DNA of 64,000 nt, taken from the NCBI GenBank assembly GCA_020846145.1, contig JADLEL010000049.1, positions 1 through 64,000 of the forward strand, in the 5' to 3' direction. This DNA is from Pirellulales bacterium. GTDB taxonomy: Bacteria; Planctomycetota; Planctomycetia; Pirellulales; Thermoguttaceae. Within the stretch, counting starts at the first letter, position 1, and every line of letters starts with the position of its first letter. Made by a program: the position numbers and the translations under genes. The notes below the pieces were generated by a model. That model was not told the DNA's origin. It ran no database searches and was given only the letters and a program-made list of their open reading frames with translations. This document shows, piece after piece, positions 26,079 to 34,778 of the stretch.

Positions 26079-27077
26079 AGCATTGCCGGGAACGGTTTGT
26101 CTATCCCGCCGGTTCGCCAGGTAGCCATGAATGACGGGGTCGATATCATATTTCATCGGGCGCACGGAGCCGTCACAAAAAGCGGCGTTCCAAATTTGAC
26201 TATGGGCGCTGCCGAAGGCGCAGCCGAATTGAACTCCGCCGCGGTCGCGACATGGAGGGTAGAAGCTGGTGCGAAAATTGTCGTCCTCAAATCCGGTGTA
26301 AAGTGACGAATTATCGTCGTTCACGATCCCGCTGTCGTAATGATCGGGAACGAGATATTTTTCGCCCACCAGATAGGTATGGGTCGTGCCGTCGATAATC
26401 GCTTTAAGCGTAATCGTGCTCCGCATGTAGCAGATGCCGTCCAACGTGGAGAAATCGGGCCAGGAATAATTGGGATTCAAGCCGGCGGCCAGCGGATAGG
26501 GGGCATGGGTGCCGCCGTAACTCGAATTGCTCTGGCAGATGGTGGTGCCCGCGTTAATCGCGTAATCGCCCCGGCCCGCGCCGAGGGGGATGCCGTACTG
26601 TTCGGCGTTCTGGGAGGGACCGAGCGTATAAGGATAAAGGATTGCCGGGCGGCGCGTGGGGCAATTGAAAAGCCCGATCGACGTTTCATAAATCTTCCGC
26701 GCACACGCCTGTTTCGCGGCCGTCCCGTACGGCACTCCCTTGCCGAAATCGTGCAGCGATTTCAACTCGATGAAGGGAAGGATATTATAGACCCATCCCC
26801 CGGGCTGTCGCTTGCCCATGCCCAAATCGGGATCGCCGATCCAGATCACATTCCAGCCGCCGGTCGGGAAATAGTGCAGGCTCGATTCGTGCAGCAAGCA
26901 CCCCAGAGCGATCTGTTTAAGGTGATTCTGGCATTCCAGTCGCCGCGCTGCCTCGCGGGCCGCTTGGATGGCGGGGAGCAATAACGCGATCAATATGCCG
27001 ATGATCGCGATCACCACCAACAACTCCACCAAAGTGAAGCCGCGCGATCGTATGGCTCGTCTCATGCCTCGCTTCAT
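26073..27077 (-). CDS. DUF1559 protein with type IV pilin-like N-terminus
   Basis: This 334-residue protein has the class III/IV prepilin signal [19 protein letters not shown] followed by a long hydrophobic helix, then the DUF1559 body ([20 protein letters not shown]; the C-terminal [19 protein letters not shown]). These pseudopilin-like proteins are hugely expanded in planctomycetes; their job is unknown, possibly assembly into surface or periplasmic filaments by a type II/IV secretion machinery. It is a single-copy outlier of the three tandem paralogues at 41-44.6 kb and less similar to them than two of them are to each other. The start could also be four codons later (MRRAIRSR). Confidence 0.9.
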   Translation of the reverse strand: MKRGMRRAIRSRGFTLVELLVVIAIIGILIALLLPAIQAAREAARRLECQNHLKQIALGCLLHESSLHYFPTGGWNVIWIGDPDLGMGKRQPGGWVYNILPFIELKSLHDFGKGVPYGTAAKQACARKIYETSIGLFNCPTRRPAILYPYTLGPSQNAEQYGIPLGAGRGDYAINAGTTICQSNSSYGGTHAPYPLAAGLNPNYSWPDFSTLDGICYMRSTITLKAIIDGTTHTYLVGEKYLVPDHYDSGIVNDDNSSLYTGFEDDNFRTSFYPPCRDRGGVQFGCAFGSAHSQIWNAAFCDGSVRPMKYDIDPVIHGYLANRRDRQTVPGNAL

Positions 27078-27399
27078 GGTTATGGACTTCGGTGCAAGTA
27101 TTGGGGGGTGGCGGTTCGTCTTCCTTCTCTTGCCTCGCTTATCGCCCATGATCCATTAAAGCTGAACCTGGGATATTCGGGCAGAGTCCATTCGCGCAAT
27201 TTGCCGTCGATATGCGAATAGAACTAGCGGCTGGGGCGATATGAGTCAATGGAGTGGCTTAATGCCCGTTTTTTGCAGATACGCCTATTTTTCAGCGTGA
27301 GACTGAATTCCAACCTGCCAGAAGCGACGATAAACGCGGCAAGTCGGCAACCTGCCGCAAGAAAGTCCGGTTATAATGCTCTATTTGGAAGAGATTTTC
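27078..27399. promoter_or_regulatory. Divergent region with a perfect TATAAT before rlmN
   Basis: TATAAT at 27372-27377 overlaps an upstream in-frame ATG of the rlmN frame. Transcription from it would begin near 27384, leaving a short leader with GGAAGAG (27387-27393) before the ATG at 27400. I see no convincing -35 box. The rest of the gap is without features. Confidence 0.45.
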
Positions 27400-28428
27400 A
27401 TGCTCCCGATCCTTGCCCAATCCCCCGTGCAACTCGAAGCCTGGTTCCGCGAACGCGGTTTACCGGCGTATCGGGCGCGGCAAGTGCGAAAGTGGATTTT
27501 CGAGCGGCGGGCCGCGGGATTCGACGAAATGACCGATCTGCCGCTCGACCTGCGCGGCCGGCTGGCCGAGGAGTTTTCGATCTGGTCCGGCCGCGTCGCC
27601 GCGCATGCGAAGTCCGCGGATGGCGCGGAGAAATTGCTTTTCGAGCAGGCCGATGGCAACCGGGTGGAATGCGTGCTGTTGCGAGACGACCGGCGCCATC
27701 GCACGATTTGTCTGAGTTCGCAGATCGGCTGCGCCATGCAGTGCGCCTTTTGCGCGACCGGCATCGACGGCTTCGTGCGCAATCTCTCCGCCGAGGAGAT
27801 CGTCGAACATGCCCTCCAACTTCAGCGGCTGCTCCCGGACGATGAGCGGCTGAGCAACGTGGTGGTGATGGGCATGGGCGAACCGCTCTTGAATCTCGAC
27901 GGCGTACTGCCGGCCTTGGCCGCGATCGCCAGTCCCGAGGGATTGGGCATCGGCGTCCGCCGAATTACGATCTCCACGGTGGGGCTGCCGAAAGGCATCC
28001 GGCAGTTGGCCGAGATGAACTGCCTGTATCATCTGGCCGTATCGCTGCACGCCCCCAACGATGAACTCCGCGAGCGGTTGGTTCCGGCGAATCGCGGCGT
28101 CGGGATCGGCGCTCTCTTATCGGCGGCCGACTATTATTTCGAGAAGACCGGTCGCCGGGTAACCTACGAGTACGTTTTGCTCGCGGAGATCAACGATCGG
28201 CCCGAACACGCCCGGCAGCTTGCAGAAATACTGCGCGGCCGGCCGTCGTTGGTCAATCTGATTCCGTACAATCCGACGCCGGACCTCCCCTTCCGCACGC
28301 CCGCCTCAGCCGTTACGGCGCAGTTCGCCGAAATTCTCGCCGAAAACGGGCTGACCACCGCCATCCGTTACCGCAAGGGCGACCGCATCTCCGCCGCCTG
28401 CGGCCAATTGCGGCGAAGTCATTCTTGA
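27400..28428 (+). CDS. rlmN: Dual-specificity 23S rRNA A2503 / tRNA A37 C2-methyltransferase
   Basis: This 342-residue radical SAM enzyme adds a methyl group to C2 of adenosine 2503 in 23S rRNA and adenosine 37 in some tRNAs. The cluster motif is SQIGCAMQCAFCATGIDGF (CX3CX2C), followed by VVMGMGEPLLNLDGV, ITISTVGLPKGI and SLHAPNDELRERLVP. The C-terminal methyl-carrying Cys is in GDRISAACGQL. The N-terminal accessory domain (AYRARQVRKWIFERRA) is present. I prefer the second ATG because a TATAAT overlaps the first and a ribosome site lies between. It is monocistronic. Confidence 0.94.
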   Translation: MLPILAQSPVQLEAWFRERGLPAYRARQVRKWIFERRAAGFDEMTDLPLDLRGRLAEEFSIWSGRVAAHAKSADGAEKLLFEQADGNRVECVLLRDDRRHRTICLSSQIGCAMQCAFCATGIDGFVRNLSAEEIVEHALQLQRLLPDDERLSNVVVMGMGEPLLNLDGVLPALAAIASPEGLGIGVRRITISTVGLPKGIRQLAEMNCLYHLAVSLHAPNDELRERLVPANRGVGIGALLSAADYYFEKTGRRVTYEYVLLAEINDRPEHARQLAEILRGRPSLVNLIPYNPTPDLPFRTPASAVTAQFAEILAENGLTTAIRYRKGDRISAACGQLRRSHS

Positions 28429-28779
28429 AGACCTTACCAGGGTGTATTCTTCCATCAACTCTTGCTCAAGAGTGAATGAGGGGGATTTTGGAAAGATATT
28501 CGGGCATTCCGTCGAATTTCACATTTCAATTGGCGTATCAATACATCGACCGATTAGGGGGGGATTTTTACATCGCTGAGCCAAATACGGACGACTTTCC
28601 TAGAAAGCCGAGCTTTAGATCGTTGACCGCCCCCCGCCAACCATCCTATAATCAACTCGGTTGTGGAATCTCCGTAAGGTGGAATTGCGTTTCGTCGATC
28701 GCCTTACAACATCCACATTCCGCACCCGAACTTGCCCCCACCGTCCCCCACCCCCCATCCCTGCCTTAAGGAGTGCGTT
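28429..28779. other. Intergenic region, no gene supported
   Basis: A 97-codon frame (28476-28769) covers most of the gap but has no domain, no clear ribosome site and a Pro/His-rich end that overlaps the leader of the next gene. The ribosome site AAGGAG lies at its right edge. I see no terminator. Confidence 0.45.
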
Positions 28780-30234
28780 ATGAAAATGTGTCGCATCGTT
28801 CCCGCCGGCGTGATTTCCATGCTGATCGGCCTAAGCGTGTTCACCGGCGCGGCCCGAGCCGAAGACCTGGCATGGCAAACCGACTTCGAAGCGGCCAAGG
28901 CCCAAGCCAAAGCCGAAAAGAAAATGATGCTGGTCGATTTCACCGGTTCCGACTGGTGCGGATTCTGCATCAAGCTGCGCGATGAAGTTTTCGAAAAGGA
29001 ACCGTTCAAAAACGACCTTTCGAAGCAATTCGTGCTGGTCGAACTCGATTTCCCCCGCGAGAAGAAGCTGCCCGAAGAACTCAAGGCGCAGAACGCGAAA
29101 TTGAAAACGGAACTCAAAGTTTCGGGCTTTCCCACGATTTGCCTGATGGACGGCGAAGGGCAGCTCATCGCGAAATTCGTGGGCTACGGTCCCGGCACCG
29201 CCGTGAAATACTTGGCGCGTATGGCCGACGTTCCCAAAGTCTGGGAAAGCGTCTTGAAAATGAAAGCCGAATTGGCCAACGCCCAAGGGCTGGACCGCGC
29301 GAAGCTGCTCGATCAACTGGTCGATGCCTACGAAAAGAAACTCTCCAATCCGATCGATGAATTGGAGACCTGGGGCAAGGAGATCATCGCGCTCGACGCC
29401 GACAACCAGGGCGGCTTGAAGAACAAGTACGAGTGCCGCGCGATCGTCGCCGAAGCCGAAGAACTGGGAAAAACGCGGAAATTCGCCGAGGCGGTCGCCG
29501 CGCTCGACAAGGCCCTGGCGCTGCAAGGTCTCGCCGGCGACCTAAAACAGCAGGTGCTCTTCAAGCAGGGCATGTTCCAATTCAACGCGAAGGATTTCGC
29601 CGCCGCGCTGGCCGCCATGAAGAAGGCCGCCGACGCCGACGCCGAGGGCGAGTTGGCCGCGCAAATCAAGAGCCGCATCGCCGTATGCACGATGATCGTC
29701 GATGGGCAGGCGAAGATCGCCAAACAGATGGAAGAAATCGAGAAGGCCGAGGGCCTCGACCGCGCGAAGCTCCTGGACGCGTTGATCCAAGCCAACACCC
29801 GGCTGCAAATGTACGGCGCGGCCAAGGCGACGCCCGCCGAAGTCGCCAAGTGGACGGCGGAAATCGTCGATCTGGACGCCGACAACGGGGCCGGCCTGAA
29901 GGGCAAATACGAATTCACCAAGTTCCTCGGCGAGGCCACCGCCCTGGCCCGCGAAAAGAAATTCGAGGAAGGCCTGGCGGCCATCGACAAGGCGCTCGCG
30001 CTGGCCGACATTACTCCCCAAAAAACGCAGGAGGGCTTGATGGCGAAAGGGCTCAATTACCTCATGCAGAAGGACTTCGACAAGGGCCTCGACTGCTTCA
30101 AGCAAGCCCTGGATGCCGCACCGCAAGGCTCCCGCGCCTCCTTGATCAAAATGTACATGTCCACCGCCGAGCGGATGAAAAAAGCCGCCGAACAACCCAA
30201 AAAGGACGACTCGAAACCAAATGCCACGCTCTAG
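28780..30234 (+). CDS. Exported thioredoxin-fold protein with TPR-like helical repeats
   Basis: This is a 484-residue protein. A signal peptide (ending FTGAARAED) is followed by a thioredoxin-like domain (~25-135) with the redox motif FTGSDWCGFCIKL (CGFC) and the cis-Pro loop VSGFPTICLMD, as in Thioredoxin_7/DUF255-type proteins. The remaining ~330 residues are helical repeats rich in Ala/Lys, including two similar halves marked by LDRAKLLDQLVDAY and LDRAKLLDALIQANT and by CRAIVAEAEELGKTRKFAEAV and FTKFLGEATALAREKKFEEG, so an internal duplication. It probably acts in the periplasm or surface compartment as a disulfide reductase or isomerase with a docking scaffold. AAGGAG lies 7 nt before the ATG; a strong terminator follows. 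Confidence 0.88.
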   Translation: MKMCRIVPAGVISMLIGLSVFTGAARAEDLAWQTDFEAAKAQAKAEKKMMLVDFTGSDWCGFCIKLRDEVFEKEPFKNDLSKQFVLVELDFPREKKLPEELKAQNAKLKTELKVSGFPTICLMDGEGQLIAKFVGYGPGTAVKYLARMADVPKVWESVLKMKAELANAQGLDRAKLLDQLVDAYEKKLSNPIDELETWGKEIIALDADNQGGLKNKYECRAIVAEAEELGKTRKFAEAVAALDKALALQGLAGDLKQQVLFKQGMFQFNAKDFAAALAAMKKAADADAEGELAAQIKSRIAVCTMIVDGQAKIAKQMEEIEKAEGLDRAKLLDALIQANTRLQMYGAAKATPAEVAKWTAEIVDLDADNGAGLKGKYEFTKFLGEATALAREKKFEEGLAAIDKALALADITPQKTQEGLMAKGLNYLMQKDFDKGLDCFKQALDAAPQGSRASLIKMYMSTAERMKKAAEQPKKDDSKPNATL

Positions 30235-30291
30235 CGCGTTGCCGCCGATCTAGCCCTCCGCGAAAGCGCCGGGGGCCGAAAACCGTTTTTT

Positions 30292-30334
30292 CCTTGCTCC
30301 CGCGCACGACGCGCGGGAGCAAGGATATTTTTTT
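30292..30334 (+). terminator. Strong Rho-independent terminator
   Basis: CCTTGCTCCCGCGC pairs perfectly with GCGCGGGAGCAAGG over a 5-nt loop and is followed by ATATTTTTTT. It ends the thioredoxin-fold gene and insulates hemG. Confidence 0.9.
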
Positions 30335-30357
30335 ACTCATCGCCCCGAGAGAGGAAA

Positions 30358-31782
30358 ATGTCCCAGCTAAACAACCAGCCGCCGCGGATCGCGATCGTCG
30401 GCGGCGGCATCGCCGGCTTGGCGGCGGCGCATCGGGCCGTGGAATTGAGGCCCGATTGCGCGGTCGCGCTCTTCGAGGCCGGGCCGCGAGTGGGCGGCGT
30501 GCTCTCGACCGTCGAGCGCGACGGCTTTCAAGTCGAACGCAGCGCGGACAATTTCATCACGACCATTCCCTGGGGCATCGACCTTTGCAAGCGGCTGGGT
30601 TTGGAGGATCGGCTCATTCAGACGAATCCGGCCTATCGGCGGACGTTCGTGGTCCGCCGCGGACGCCTGCACCGCCTGCCGGACGGCTTTTTGATGATGG
30701 CCCCCACGCAGATGTGGCCGCTGGCCGTTACGCCGGTATTAAGTCCGCTGGGGAAGCTGCGTTCGGCGTTCGAATACTTCATTCCGCCGCGGCAGAGCGA
30801 GGAAGACGAGAGCATGGCCGCGTTCGTCCGCCGCCGCTTGGGCCGCGAGGCGTTCGACCGGCTGGTCGAGCCGCTGGTAAGCGCGGTCTATGCCGCCGAT
30901 TTGGAGCGGTTGAGCCTGCTGGCCACGCTGCCGCGCTTCCGCGAGATGGAACGCGAGCACGGCAGCCTGATCCGGGCGATGCGGCGGCAGATGAAGGCGA
31001 GACCCAAGGGCGCTTCGGAAAGCGGCGCGCGCTACAGCATGTTCGTTACGCTCCGCGATGGATTGACGAGCATGGTGGAGGCGATTGCCGCCAAATTGCC
31101 GCCGGACTGCGTGCGGTTGAATACGACGGTGGAAAGGATCGAACGGGAGGGGAACGCTTGGAAGATTGAGACAAAAAGCCCTCACCCAAAAGAAGAAGGA
31201 GGCTATGACGCGATCATTCTCGCCACTCCTTCGCCGGTTGCGGCCAAACTGCTCGCGCCGCTCGACGCGGCCTTGGCGGCGGAGTTGGCGGCGATCGAGC
31301 ACTCCGGCACGGCGATCGTATCGCTGGGTTACGACGACCGGCAAATCGGCCATCCGCTGGACGGGATGGGGGCGGTGGTGCCGGCCGTCGAACGCAGCCC
31401 GATCTTGGCCGTCAGTTTCAGCAGCCGGAAATACGAGCATCGCGCACCCGATGGAAAATCGTTGCTGCGCGTTTTCGTAGGGGGAGCGCGGCGGCCGGAC
31501 CTCGCCGAAATGCCCGACGGCGAACTTCTGCCGCTGGTGCGGGAGCATACGGAAAAGCTGCTCCAGATTCGCGGCGAGCCGGCGTTCGTCGATATCGCCC
31601 ATTGGCCCGGCACCATGCCGCAGTATCACGTGGGGCATAAAGAGCGGGTGGCGCGGCTTCGGGCGATGCTGGCGGAACTGCCCCGCCTCGAGCTTGCCGG
31701 CAACGCCTACGCGGGCGTCGGCATTCCCGACTGCATCCACGGCGGCGAATTGGCGGCGGAGCGTATTTTGAAGTGCTTCTGA
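30358..31782 (+). CDS. hemG: Protoporphyrinogen/coproporphyrinogen oxidase (HemG/HemY type)
   Basis: This 474-residue FAD enzyme oxidises protoporphyrinogen IX, or coproporphyrinogen III in the coproporphyrin pathway, late in heme synthesis. The N-terminus has the dinucleotide fold IAIVGGGIAGLAAAHRA, followed by FEAGPRVGGVLSTVERDGF. Other family segments are SADNFITTIPWGIDLCKRLGLEDRL, RLVEPLVSAVYAADLERLSL and the C-terminal FAD contact LAGNAYAGVGIPDCIHGGE. Length is normal. GAGGAAA precedes the ATG. No other heme gene is adjacent. The 3' end converges on the cytidylate kinase-like gene with a GC-rich dyad (about 31803-31823) between them. Confidence 0.92.
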   Translation: MSQLNNQPPRIAIVGGGIAGLAAAHRAVELRPDCAVALFEAGPRVGGVLSTVERDGFQVERSADNFITTIPWGIDLCKRLGLEDRLIQTNPAYRRTFVVRRGRLHRLPDGFLMMAPTQMWPLAVTPVLSPLGKLRSAFEYFIPPRQSEEDESMAAFVRRRLGREAFDRLVEPLVSAVYAADLERLSLLATLPRFREMEREHGSLIRAMRRQMKARPKGASESGARYSMFVTLRDGLTSMVEAIAAKLPPDCVRLNTTVERIEREGNAWKIETKSPHPKEEGGYDAIILATPSPVAAKLLAPLDAALAAELAAIEHSGTAIVSLGYDDRQIGHPLDGMGAVVPAVERSPILAVSFSSRKYEHRAPDGKSLLRVFVGGARRPDLAEMPDGELLPLVREHTEKLLQIRGEPAFVDIAHWPGTMPQYHVGHKERVARLRAMLAELPRLELAGNAYAGVGIPDCIHGGELAAERILKCF

Positions 31783-31865
31783 CGGGAAGGGGAGATAACC
31801 GGGGCCGGGGGCGGCCCGGCTCGCGGCACGTTTTTCGCAGTCGAACGCTTCGATCCGATGCCCGT

Positions 31866-32681
31866 TCACCAGTACCAATCGGTTCCCATTCCCACTTCGC
31901 AGCGCAGGTTTATCACTCCTTCCACTTGCCGGGCCGTCTCGGCGATGGTCTCGATGGTCTTGCTCGATCCGACATTGCCGACGATGCGAACGTCTCCGCC
32001 GTCGGCCGTTACTTCGAGGCTCGCGCTGCGGGTGGATGGATTTTTTGCCATGGCGGCCCAAACCCGGCAACCGAGGATGGCGTCGTCGAGCGCTTTGCGG
32101 CTGGCTTCGGTGGGCCGGAAATTCTCCAGATCGAGCATCCGCGCGAGCGTTTCGCATGCACCGGCGACGGTGATCCGCTCCAGGTTCAAAATGACGTCGT
32201 ATTGGCCGACTTCGTCCCAGTTCACGCCGTAGAGGGCCTTGGTCCATTTGCCGCGCTCCTTATCGGCGTTTTGGATGTGGGCGGCGGCCTGTTTCCGGTC
32301 CAGCTTGTTCTGCTCCATGGCGGCTCGAATCCGCTGTTCCATATCCGCAATCACGCGGACGCGCATCGCGTGCGAAATGCCCGCGAGCAACAGGTGCCCC
32401 ACGTTGCCGTGATAGATCAAATTCCCTTGCCGGACGTGCTTGAAGAGCATGACGGTTACGCACTTCACGTAAACCAAGCGTTTTCCCAGGACTTGTTGCC
32501 ATGCGGGCGGCGACTGATTCAGGGCGTCGGCCAATACCTTTTCGGAGATGCCATATTCTTCGGCCGTTTGGAGCAGCAATTGCTCCCGGCCGAGCACGGG
32601 ATAATCGAGGCGCCGGCCCAACTGTTCGGCCACGGCCTTGCCGCCGGAATGCGATCCGCGGCTAATGGTGACGATACCCAT
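31866..32681 (-). CDS. Cytidylate kinase-like protein fused to a BON domain
   Basis: This is a 271-residue protein. Residues 1-~195 match the cytidylate kinase-like (AAK26 / Cytidylate_kin2) family: MGIVTISRGSHSGGKAVAEQLG has the P-loop position, but the classic GxxGxGK is replaced by SHSGGK. LIYHGNVGHLLLAGISHAMRVRVIAD and LYGVNWDEVGQYDVILNL follow the family. Residues ~200-271 read as a BON domain (SLEVTADGGDVRIVGNVGSS and VEGVINLRCEVGMG), normally a lipid- or ligand-binding module. The nucleotide substrate of this branch is not established. AGAGAGG precedes the ATG. MITE-B lies 70 bp upstream and may sit in the promoter region. Confidence 0.8.
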   Translation of the reverse strand: MGIVTISRGSHSGGKAVAEQLGRRLDYPVLGREQLLLQTAEEYGISEKVLADALNQSPPAWQQVLGKRLVYVKCVTVMLFKHVRQGNLIYHGNVGHLLLAGISHAMRVRVIADMEQRIRAAMEQNKLDRKQAAAHIQNADKERGKWTKALYGVNWDEVGQYDVILNLERITVAGACETLARMLDLENFRPTEASRKALDDAILGCRVWAAMAKNPSTRSASLEVTADGGDVRIVGNVGSSKTIETIAETARQVEGVINLRCEVGMGTDWYW

Positions 32682-32751
32682 GAATACCTCTCTGGGATGG
32701 GGGAAAAGGGGGATGCACGCGACGGGATGTTTCCGCGACTTAACCGCTTAG

Positions 32752-32850
32752 GCGCTGTCCGACAATAAACTACCGAATTCCAATGTAGTAGGCACACTCC
32801 GTGTGCCGTAATTCGTGGACGGCACACGGAGTGTGCCTACTACGATTCCG
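32752..32850. mobile_element. MITE-B copy 1, right end truncated against MITE-A copy 6
   Basis: The copy begins GCGCTGTCCGACAATAAACT and contains the near-perfect central palindrome GTAGTAGGCACACTCCGTGT...ACACGGAGTGTGCCTACTAC. It matches the reverse complement of the complete copy at 34587-34703 but stops at GATTCCGG, losing about 20 bp of its right terminal repeat. MITE-A sequence starts 2 bp later. Confidence 0.85.
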
Positions 32851-32852
32851 GT

Positions 32853-32958
32853 ACGCGGCGCGAGGGGGACAGTCCCATTTTCGCGGCGATTAAGCATTTT
32901 TACGGCACCATCATCTTTTGCGCCGCGAAAATCGGGACAGTCCCCTGTGAACGGTTAC
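32853..32958 (+). mobile_element. MITE-A copy 6, second module only
   Basis: Only the right half is present. It starts at CGCGGCGCGAGGGGGACAG, contains the second hairpin module and ends GTGAACGGTTAC. The left terminal repeat and first module are absent. It lies 118 bp upstream of mobA. Confidence 0.9.
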
Positions 32959-33076
32959 ACCGCTTATTATTCACGGAAATTTGATCTCGATCAAGCTAGG
33001 TGTGCCCGATATCGAGTATAATATCCGATATTCATCGTTCGTTCGACGTAGCGTATTCCTTTTCCGCGGCGCATTT

Positions 33077-33667
33077 ATGATTATTTCGGCGGTAATACTG
33101 GCGGGAGGACAAGCGCGGCGATACGGCGGCATCGCCAAGGGGTTGATTCCCTGCCCGAACGGCCGGACGATCCTCGCGCGGTTGATCGACGAGATCGAAA
33201 CGGCGGAAATTCCGACGACGGCGATTTCCGCCAACGAGCCGCTTCCCTATCTGCCGTTCGGAAAACCGGTGATTGCCGATTTGCGGCCGGGGCGGGGTCC
33301 GCTGGGGGGCATCGAAGCGGCGTTAAACTTTTATTCGCAACTCCGACCGCAGGGCGTCTTGATTCTTCCCTGCGATCTGCCCGGCATTTCCCATCGGGAG
33401 ATCGTTCGCCTGCGGGATGCGTTTTGCCGCGGCGGCGCGCGGGTGGTCGTCGCGGAAACGGAAGATCGGCAATGGCATCCCTTGTGCGCCGTCGTGCGGC
33501 CGGATATTCTCTCCGAGTTGCAATGCGCGCTGGATGAGGACCGCCGCGAGGTCAAGCGGTTGTGGGGGGACCTCGGCGCGATCGGCGTCGGTTTTGCGGA
33601 TTCCCGCCCGTTCTTGAACGTCAACGGCCCGGAAGACCTGCAACGGTGGCGGGAGGACGCGGCATGA
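33077..33667 (+). CDS. mobA: Molybdenum cofactor guanylyltransferase
   Basis: This 196-residue nucleotidyltransferase transfers GMP to molybdopterin to make the guanine dinucleotide cofactor. It begins ISAVILAGGQARRYGGIAKG, the GTP-binding loop (here QARRYGG in place of the usual SSRMG), then DLRPGRGPLGGIEAAL, and LILPCDLPGIS with the metal-binding Asp, and ends HPLCAVVRPDILSEL and FLNVNGPEDLQRW. The ATG at MIISAVILAGG is the family start; the frame is open 32 codons upstream into the MITE flank. Its stop overlaps the moaA start (ATGA), so the pair is translationally coupled. Specificity for Mo is by family only. Confidence 0.9.
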   Translation: MIISAVILAGGQARRYGGIAKGLIPCPNGRTILARLIDEIETAEIPTTAISANEPLPYLPFGKPVIADLRPGRGPLGGIEAALNFYSQLRPQGVLILPCDLPGISHREIVRLRDAFCRGGARVVVAETEDRQWHPLCAVVRPDILSELQCALDEDRREVKRLWGDLGAIGVGFADSRPFLNVNGPEDLQRWREDAA

Positions 33668-34533
33668 CGCATTCTACTTTCTCTTCGTGCCGGAGCGCGG
33701 CGGTCGGTGCGCAGCTTGCGGAAAAGGGGCCGCTGGTTGACGGGTACGGCCGCGTCTTGGATTATTTGCGGATTTCCGTCACCGATCGCTGCAACTTGCG
33801 CTGCCGCTATTGCATGACGGAGGAGGGCGTGCCGCCGTTGCCGCACGAGGCGATTTTGTCGTACGAGGAGATTGCGCAGGTGGCGCGGGCCGCCGCGCGG
33901 CGGGGCGTTAAAAAATTGCGGATCACCGGCGGCGAGCCTTTGGTCCGCCGGGAAATCGAAACCCTGGTGCGGATGCTCGCCGCCATCGAAGGCATTATCG
34001 ATCTGGCCATGACCACCAACGGCATATTGCTCGAACGGCTCGCCTCGGCGCTCGCCGCCGCCGGTTTGCGGCGCGTGAACGTGAGCGTCGATACCGTCGA
34101 TCCCCGGCGGTTTGCGGAAATCACGCGCGGGGGCGATATTCGGAAACTCTTCGCGGGCATCGACGCCGCGCGATCCGCCGGCCTGCATCCCGTCAAGCTC
34201 AACTGCGTCGCGACGGAGTATTCCACGCCGTCCGATCTGGCGGGCGTGAAGGCGTACGCCGCGTCGGAGAAGCTCGACGTGCGGTTCATCCGCCAGATGC
34301 ACTTGCCGTCGGGCGCGTTTTCGGCGGTCGAGGGGGGCGGCGGGGGCGATTGCCCGCGCTGCAATCGGCTGCGGCTTTCCAGCGATGGATTGCTGCGCCC
34401 CTGCTTGTTTTCCGATTTGGGTTTCAGCGTGCGGGAATTGGGAGCCGAAGAGGCCCTGCGCCGGGCGACGGCCGGAAAACCGCGCGCCGGCACCCGCTGC
34501 ACGAGCCATCCCATGCACCGCATCGGCGGTTGA
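33664..34533 (+). CDS. moaA: Compact MoaA-like GTP 3',8-cyclase (radical SAM)
   Basis: This 289-residue protein makes the first step of molybdopterin synthesis from GTP. Seen are VDGYGRVLDYLRISVTDRCN and the N-terminal cluster CNLRCRYCM, the SAM motif RITGGEPLVRREI, TTNGILLERL, the C-terminal cluster CPRCNRLRLSSDGLLRPCLF, and a terminal Gly-Gly (HRIGG) as MoaA requires. The segment between VRFIRQMHLP and the second cluster is only ~20 residues, roughly 50 shorter than in typical ~325-residue MoaA, so this is a short form. It overlaps mobA by 4 bp. No moaC, moaD, moaE or moeA is in the window. Confidence 0.88.
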   Translation: MTHSTFSSCRSAAVGAQLAEKGPLVDGYGRVLDYLRISVTDRCNLRCRYCMTEEGVPPLPHEAILSYEEIAQVARAAARRGVKKLRITGGEPLVRREIETLVRMLAAIEGIIDLAMTTNGILLERLASALAAAGLRRVNVSVDTVDPRRFAEITRGGDIRKLFAGIDAARSAGLHPVKLNCVATEYSTPSDLAGVKAYAASEKLDVRFIRQMHLPSGAFSAVEGGGGGDCPRCNRLRLSSDGLLRPCLFSDLGFSVRELGAEEALRRATAGKPRAGTRCTSHPMHRIGG

Positions 34534-34545
34534 TTTATGCCCTCG

Positions 34546-34776
34546 CGCGGCGCGAGGGGGACAGTCCCATTTTCGCGGCGATTAAGGCGTTGCCCGACAA
34601 TAAGTTGCCGGAATCGTAGTAGGCACACTCCGTGTGCCGTCCGTGAATTACGGCACACGGAGTGTGCCTACTACATAGGAATTCGGTAGTTTATTGTCGG
34701 ACAGCGATTAAGCACTTTTACGGCATCATCATCTTTTGCGCCGCGAAAATCGGGACAGTCCCCTGTGAACGGTTAC
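34546..34776 (+). mobile_element. MITE-A copy 7, second module only, interrupted by MITE-B
   Basis: Like copy 6 it starts at CGCGGCGCGAGGGGGACAG and lacks the first module. It is interrupted at 34587-34703 by MITE-B, then resumes GCGATTAAGCACTTTTACGG and ends GTGAACGGTTAC. It begins 13 bp after the moaA stop. Confidence 0.92.
34587..34703. mobile_element. MITE-B copy 2, complete, nested in MITE-A
   Basis: This is a 117-bp palindromic element with ends TTGCCCGACAATAA and TTATTGTCGGACA in inverted orientation and a long central dyad (GTAGTAGGCACACTCCGTGT...). The host sequence GCGATTAAG is present on both sides (34578-34586 and 34704-34712), a candidate 9-bp target duplication. Because the element ends partly resemble those bases, a shorter duplication cannot be excluded. 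Confidence 0.85.
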
Positions 34777-34778
34777 CT

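Noticed and set aside
28476-28769. 97-codon frame between rlmN and the thioredoxin-fold gene
   Set aside because: No homology, poor start context, and it ends over the leader of the next gene.
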